A DNA stretch of 64,000 bases from JADJVL01 sp046331545 (GTDB lineage: Bacteria > Acidobacteriota > Holophagae > Holophagales > Holophagaceae). The stretch covers positions 1,984,001 to 2,048,000 of the forward strand of contig JAXLQR010000002.1 in assembly GCA_046331545.1 (NCBI GenBank). Reading direction: 5' to 3'. The position numbers were made by a program, and so were the translations under genes. Shown here in pieces: positions 62,147-64,000 of the stretch. Under the pieces are notes generated by a model. It was not told the origin of the DNA. It saw nothing but the letters and a program-made list of their open reading frames with translations, and made no database searches. Every line of letters begins with the position of its first letter. The first letter of the stretch is position 1.

Positions 62147-63160
62147 ATGGATCTCCGCCTCGCCGCGGCCTTGGACCGCTGGTCCTGCGCCCGTCCGCGC
62201 CCCCTCGCGGGGGACGCCGGGCTGCGCCAGTACGTCCGGGTGGACCATCCCCAGCTCGGGACGGCGGTGGTCGCGCTGCATCCATTGGACACGCCCGAGC
62301 GCCCCGACGACAGCTACTTCGAGTTCCGGGCCCTGCAGGCCTACCTCGATCCGGTGCTGCGCGTGCCCACGATCCTCCAGGCCCACGACGAGGACCGGGT
62401 GCTCCTGCTGGAGGACCTGGGGGACGTCAGCCTCGAGGACCGGCTCACCCTGCATCCGGAGGAGGAGCTGGACTGGGCGAGGAAGGCCGGCTGGATCCTC
62501 GGGACCTGGCTGGGCCCGCTGACCCTCGGCGCGCCGCCCCGCGCCTTCTTCATGGACCGCAGCTTCGACCCGCCCAAGTTCGAGTTCGAGTGGGGCTTCT
62601 GCCGGGAGCACTTCTTCGCGGAATTCCTGGCCAAGGAGCCGCCGCGGTGGCTCGAGCGGCTCATGGATGACCTCCACGCCTCCCTGGCGGTCCGGGCGAA
62701 CTTCCTCGCCCACCGGGACTTCCACGTCCGGAACCTGATGGTCCAGGGGGATCGGCTGGTGGTGATCGACTTCCAGGACGCCCGGCGGGGGGCCGCGACC
62801 TACGACCTGGCCAGCATCCTCTTCGACGGCTACTGGGACTGGAGCCCCGAGGCGGGCCGGCTGATGGTGGCCACGGTGCGGGAGGAACTCGGATGGTCCG
62901 ACGCGGACCTCTGGGAGGAGCTGAACCTCAGCGCGATCCAGCGCAACCTGAAGGCCCTGGGCACCTTCGCCTTCCAGCTGCTGCACCGGGGAAAGGCCCG
63001 CTTCGCCCCGGCCATTCCCCGCACCCTCCGCCACCTGCGCACCCACTTCCAGCGGCTGCATCACGGCGAAGGCGTCCTCGCCACGGAACACTGGCTCCGC
63101 CAGGCCGAGCAGCGCCTCTTCAGGCTGCCCGGGGACGAGGCCGCGGAGACCCCGGGCTGA
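62147..63160 (+). CDS. AmgK-like N-acetylmuramate/N-acetylglucosamine kinase
   Basis: 337 residues of the aminoglycoside-phosphotransferase fold. The catalytic loop is HRDFHVRNLM (about residue 191-200) and the metal-binding DFG-like motif VIDFQDARRG (about 210). Both match AmgK, which phosphorylates C1 of MurNAc and GlcNAc in the MurU salvage pathway. It stands directly after the MurU-like gene, so the two would form MurNAc-1-P and UDP-MurNAc in sequence. Aminoglycoside resistance is unlikely. Convergent with the adenosyltransferase gene. Confidence 0.85.
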   Translation: MDLRLAAALDRWSCARPRPLAGDAGLRQYVRVDHPQLGTAVVALHPLDTPERPDDSYFEFRALQAYLDPVLRVPTILQAHDEDRVLLLEDLGDVSLEDRLTLHPEEELDWARKAGWILGTWLGPLTLGAPPRAFFMDRSFDPPKFEFEWGFCREHFFAEFLAKEPPRWLERLMDDLHASLAVRANFLAHRDFHVRNLMVQGDRLVVIDFQDARRGAATYDLASILFDGYWDWSPEAGRLMVATVREELGWSDADLWEELNLSAIQRNLKALGTFAFQLLHRGKARFAPAIPRTLRHLRTHFQRLHHGEGVLATEHWLRQAEQRLFRLPGDEAAETPG

Positions 63161-63163
63161 GGC

Positions 63164-63718
63164 TCAGCGCGGGATCCAGGCCACGTCGGCCACGCCGTTC
63201 ACCGCGTTCTCGGCCCTCGCCAGGGCGAAGAGCCAGTCGCTGAGGCGGTTCACGTAGACGAGGACCTCCGTGGGCACGGGCTCCTCGGTGTTGAGGGCCA
63301 CGATGTCCCGCTCGGCGCGGCGGCACACGGTGCGGGCGAGGTGGGCCCAGCAGGCGGCCGGCGTCCCGCCGGGGAGGACGAAGTGCTGCATGGGGGGCGC
63401 GAGGGCCGTCAGGCGGTCGATGTCGGCCTCCATGTCGGGGATCTCCCAGGTGGGCCGGGTCATCTTCTCGCCCAGGCTCTCCAGCCGGCTGGCGGGGGTG
63501 GCGAGGATGGCCCCCACCACGAAGAGGTCGTGCTGGACCTGCTCCAGGGCCGGCCCCGCGCCGGCCTCGGCGGTGGCGTGCAGGCGCAGGAGGCCCAGGA
63601 CGCTGTTGAGCTCGTCCAGGGCCCCGTAGGCCATGAGGCGCTGGTGGCTCTTGTTCACCCGGTCGCCTCCGAAGAGGCCGGTCATCCCCTCGTCGCCGGT
63701 GCGCGTGTAGAGCTTCAT
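63164..63718 (-). CDS. Cob(I)alamin adenosyltransferase, PduO type
   Basis: 184 residues. Forms adenosylcobalamin from cob(I)alamin and ATP. Signature parts: YTRTGDEGMTGLFGGDRVNKSH (N-terminal ATP loop), YGALDELNSVLGLLR, and RTVCRRAERDIVAL with the conserved Arg-x2-Cys-Arg-x-Ala-Glu. No B12 riboswitch or transporter is next to it. The ATG at 63718 has a weak ribosome site. Confidence 0.94.
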   Translation of the reverse strand: MKLYTRTGDEGMTGLFGGDRVNKSHQRLMAYGALDELNSVLGLLRLHATAEAGAGPALEQVQHDLFVVGAILATPASRLESLGEKMTRPTWEIPDMEADIDRLTALAPPMQHFVLPGGTPAACWAHLARTVCRRAERDIVALNTEEPVPTEVLVYVNRLSDWLFALARAENAVNGVADVAWIPR

Positions 63719-63784
63719 GGTCGCCTCGCTGCCTCCAGGCTCCGCGCTCGAGGCCGCGGACTCAAGCCCCGCGAACCTGGGCGT

Positions 63785-64000
63785 TCAGGCCCCGCCGCGC
63801 TCCCGGCTCCAGGCCGCGGTGTCCAGGCGCCACTGGGCGAGGGCGGCCCGGCCCTCGGGATCCACCTTGCCCTGGGCCAGGGCCTCGTCCAGCAGCTCGT
63901 CGAAGGTGGCCAGGACCTTCAGGGGCACTTCCCGGGCCTGGAAGGCCGAGGCGGCCGCGTCCAGGCCGTAGCTGAAGAGGGCGAGGACCCCGAGGACGTG
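63785..64000 (-). CDS. C-terminal end of an unidentified protein (5' partial)
   Basis: A frame open from the right window edge and closed by TGA at 63785-63787 gives 71 residues: a helical, Leu/Ala/Glu-rich tail (FDELLDEALAQGKVDPEGRAALAQW) with no motif I recognise. Codon use matches neighbouring genes, so it is probably real. The rest lies outside the window. Confidence 0.5.
   Translation of the reverse strand, partial: HVLGVLALFSYGLDAAASAFQAREVPLKVLATFDELLDEALAQGKVDPEGRAALAQWRLDTAAWSRERGGA

Noticed and set aside
62147..63160. Aminoglycoside phosphotransferase resistance gene
   Set aside because: The neighbour is a MurU-like nucleotidyltransferase and the motifs agree with sugar kinase AmgK.
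63719..63784. Cobalamin riboswitch upstream of the adenosyltransferase
   Set aside because: Only 66 bases separate it from the next gene and no B12-box sequence is visible.

Overview
The window is about 70% GC, densely coded bacterial chromosome with gaps mostly under 100 bases. Gene content (Gram-negative envelope genes, a TonB receptor, a FrzS-like polarity protein, a type IV pilus or type II secretion PilC/GspF protein, a DUF2339/DUF3999 pair, cyanophycin genes) and the very high GC suggest an Acidobacteriota member of the Holophagae (Geothrix/Holophaga-like). This is inference; there is no rRNA in the window to confirm it. No insertion sequence, prophage or CRISPR array was seen.

Layout. 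1-18 kb: a DUF2231/cytochrome P460 membrane protein (partial), ftsK, a globin, a polysaccharide deacetylase lipoprotein, a PTPS-III-like COG0720 protein, an HD phosphohydrolase, dsbD, an endonuclease III fused to a BtuF-like metal-receptor domain, a FolD-like dehydrogenase without the catalytic lysine, kdsA, an Lrp regulator with three small downstream genes, a lysophospholipid acyltransferase, and the DUF3999/DUF2339 pair. 18-26.3 kb: a serine hydrolase, then a full cyanophycin locus: isoaspartyl dipeptidase (iadA), cyanophycinase (cphB), a 413-base gap with a 20-bp inverted repeat and 18-bp tandem repeats, cyanophycin synthetase (cphA), and a Mur-ligase paralogue that appears to start at CTG over the cphA stop codon. 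26.3-32 kb: hspR-dnaJ and dnaK on the minus strand, then yacG, an ExoD-like gene, trmD and rplS on the plus strand. 32-43 kb: an OmpW-like barrel, ubiD, a LytS/LytTR two-component pair, a TPR protein and TonB receptor, then rplU-rpmA-obgE-nadD-rsfS and glutamate dehydrogenase. 43-56 kb: an AT-richer alpha/beta hydrolase coupled to a large unrecognised envelope protein, pilC/gspF, an EnvC-like LytM protein, an M20 dipeptidase, an SPFH protein with a ribbon-helix-helix partner behind a palindromic operator, and an ABC exporter. 55.8-64 kb: tRNA-His followed by tandem copies of its 3' end plus terminator, a DegP protease, a FrzS-like pseudoreceiver/coiled-coil protein, a CorC-type protein, a MurU-AmgK-like peptidoglycan-recycling pair, a PduO-type cobalamin adenosyltransferase and a partial gene.

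How genes work together. IadA, CphB and CphA together could make the Asp-Arg polymer cyanophycin and return it to free amino acids. MurU and AmgK, with the deacetylase and the LytM protein, point to wall turnover. PilC/GspF and the FrzS-like protein fit pilus-based surface motility.

The most general signal is regulatory. At least eleven genes have a -10-like hexamer (consensus [TC]AnnnT) ending exactly 6 nt before the start codon, and a twelfth has it 7 nt before, with no Shine-Dalgarno sequence at usable spacing. That is the geometry expected of leaderless mRNAs. Other genes in the window have ordinary AGGAGG-type sites, so both modes of initiation seem to coexist.
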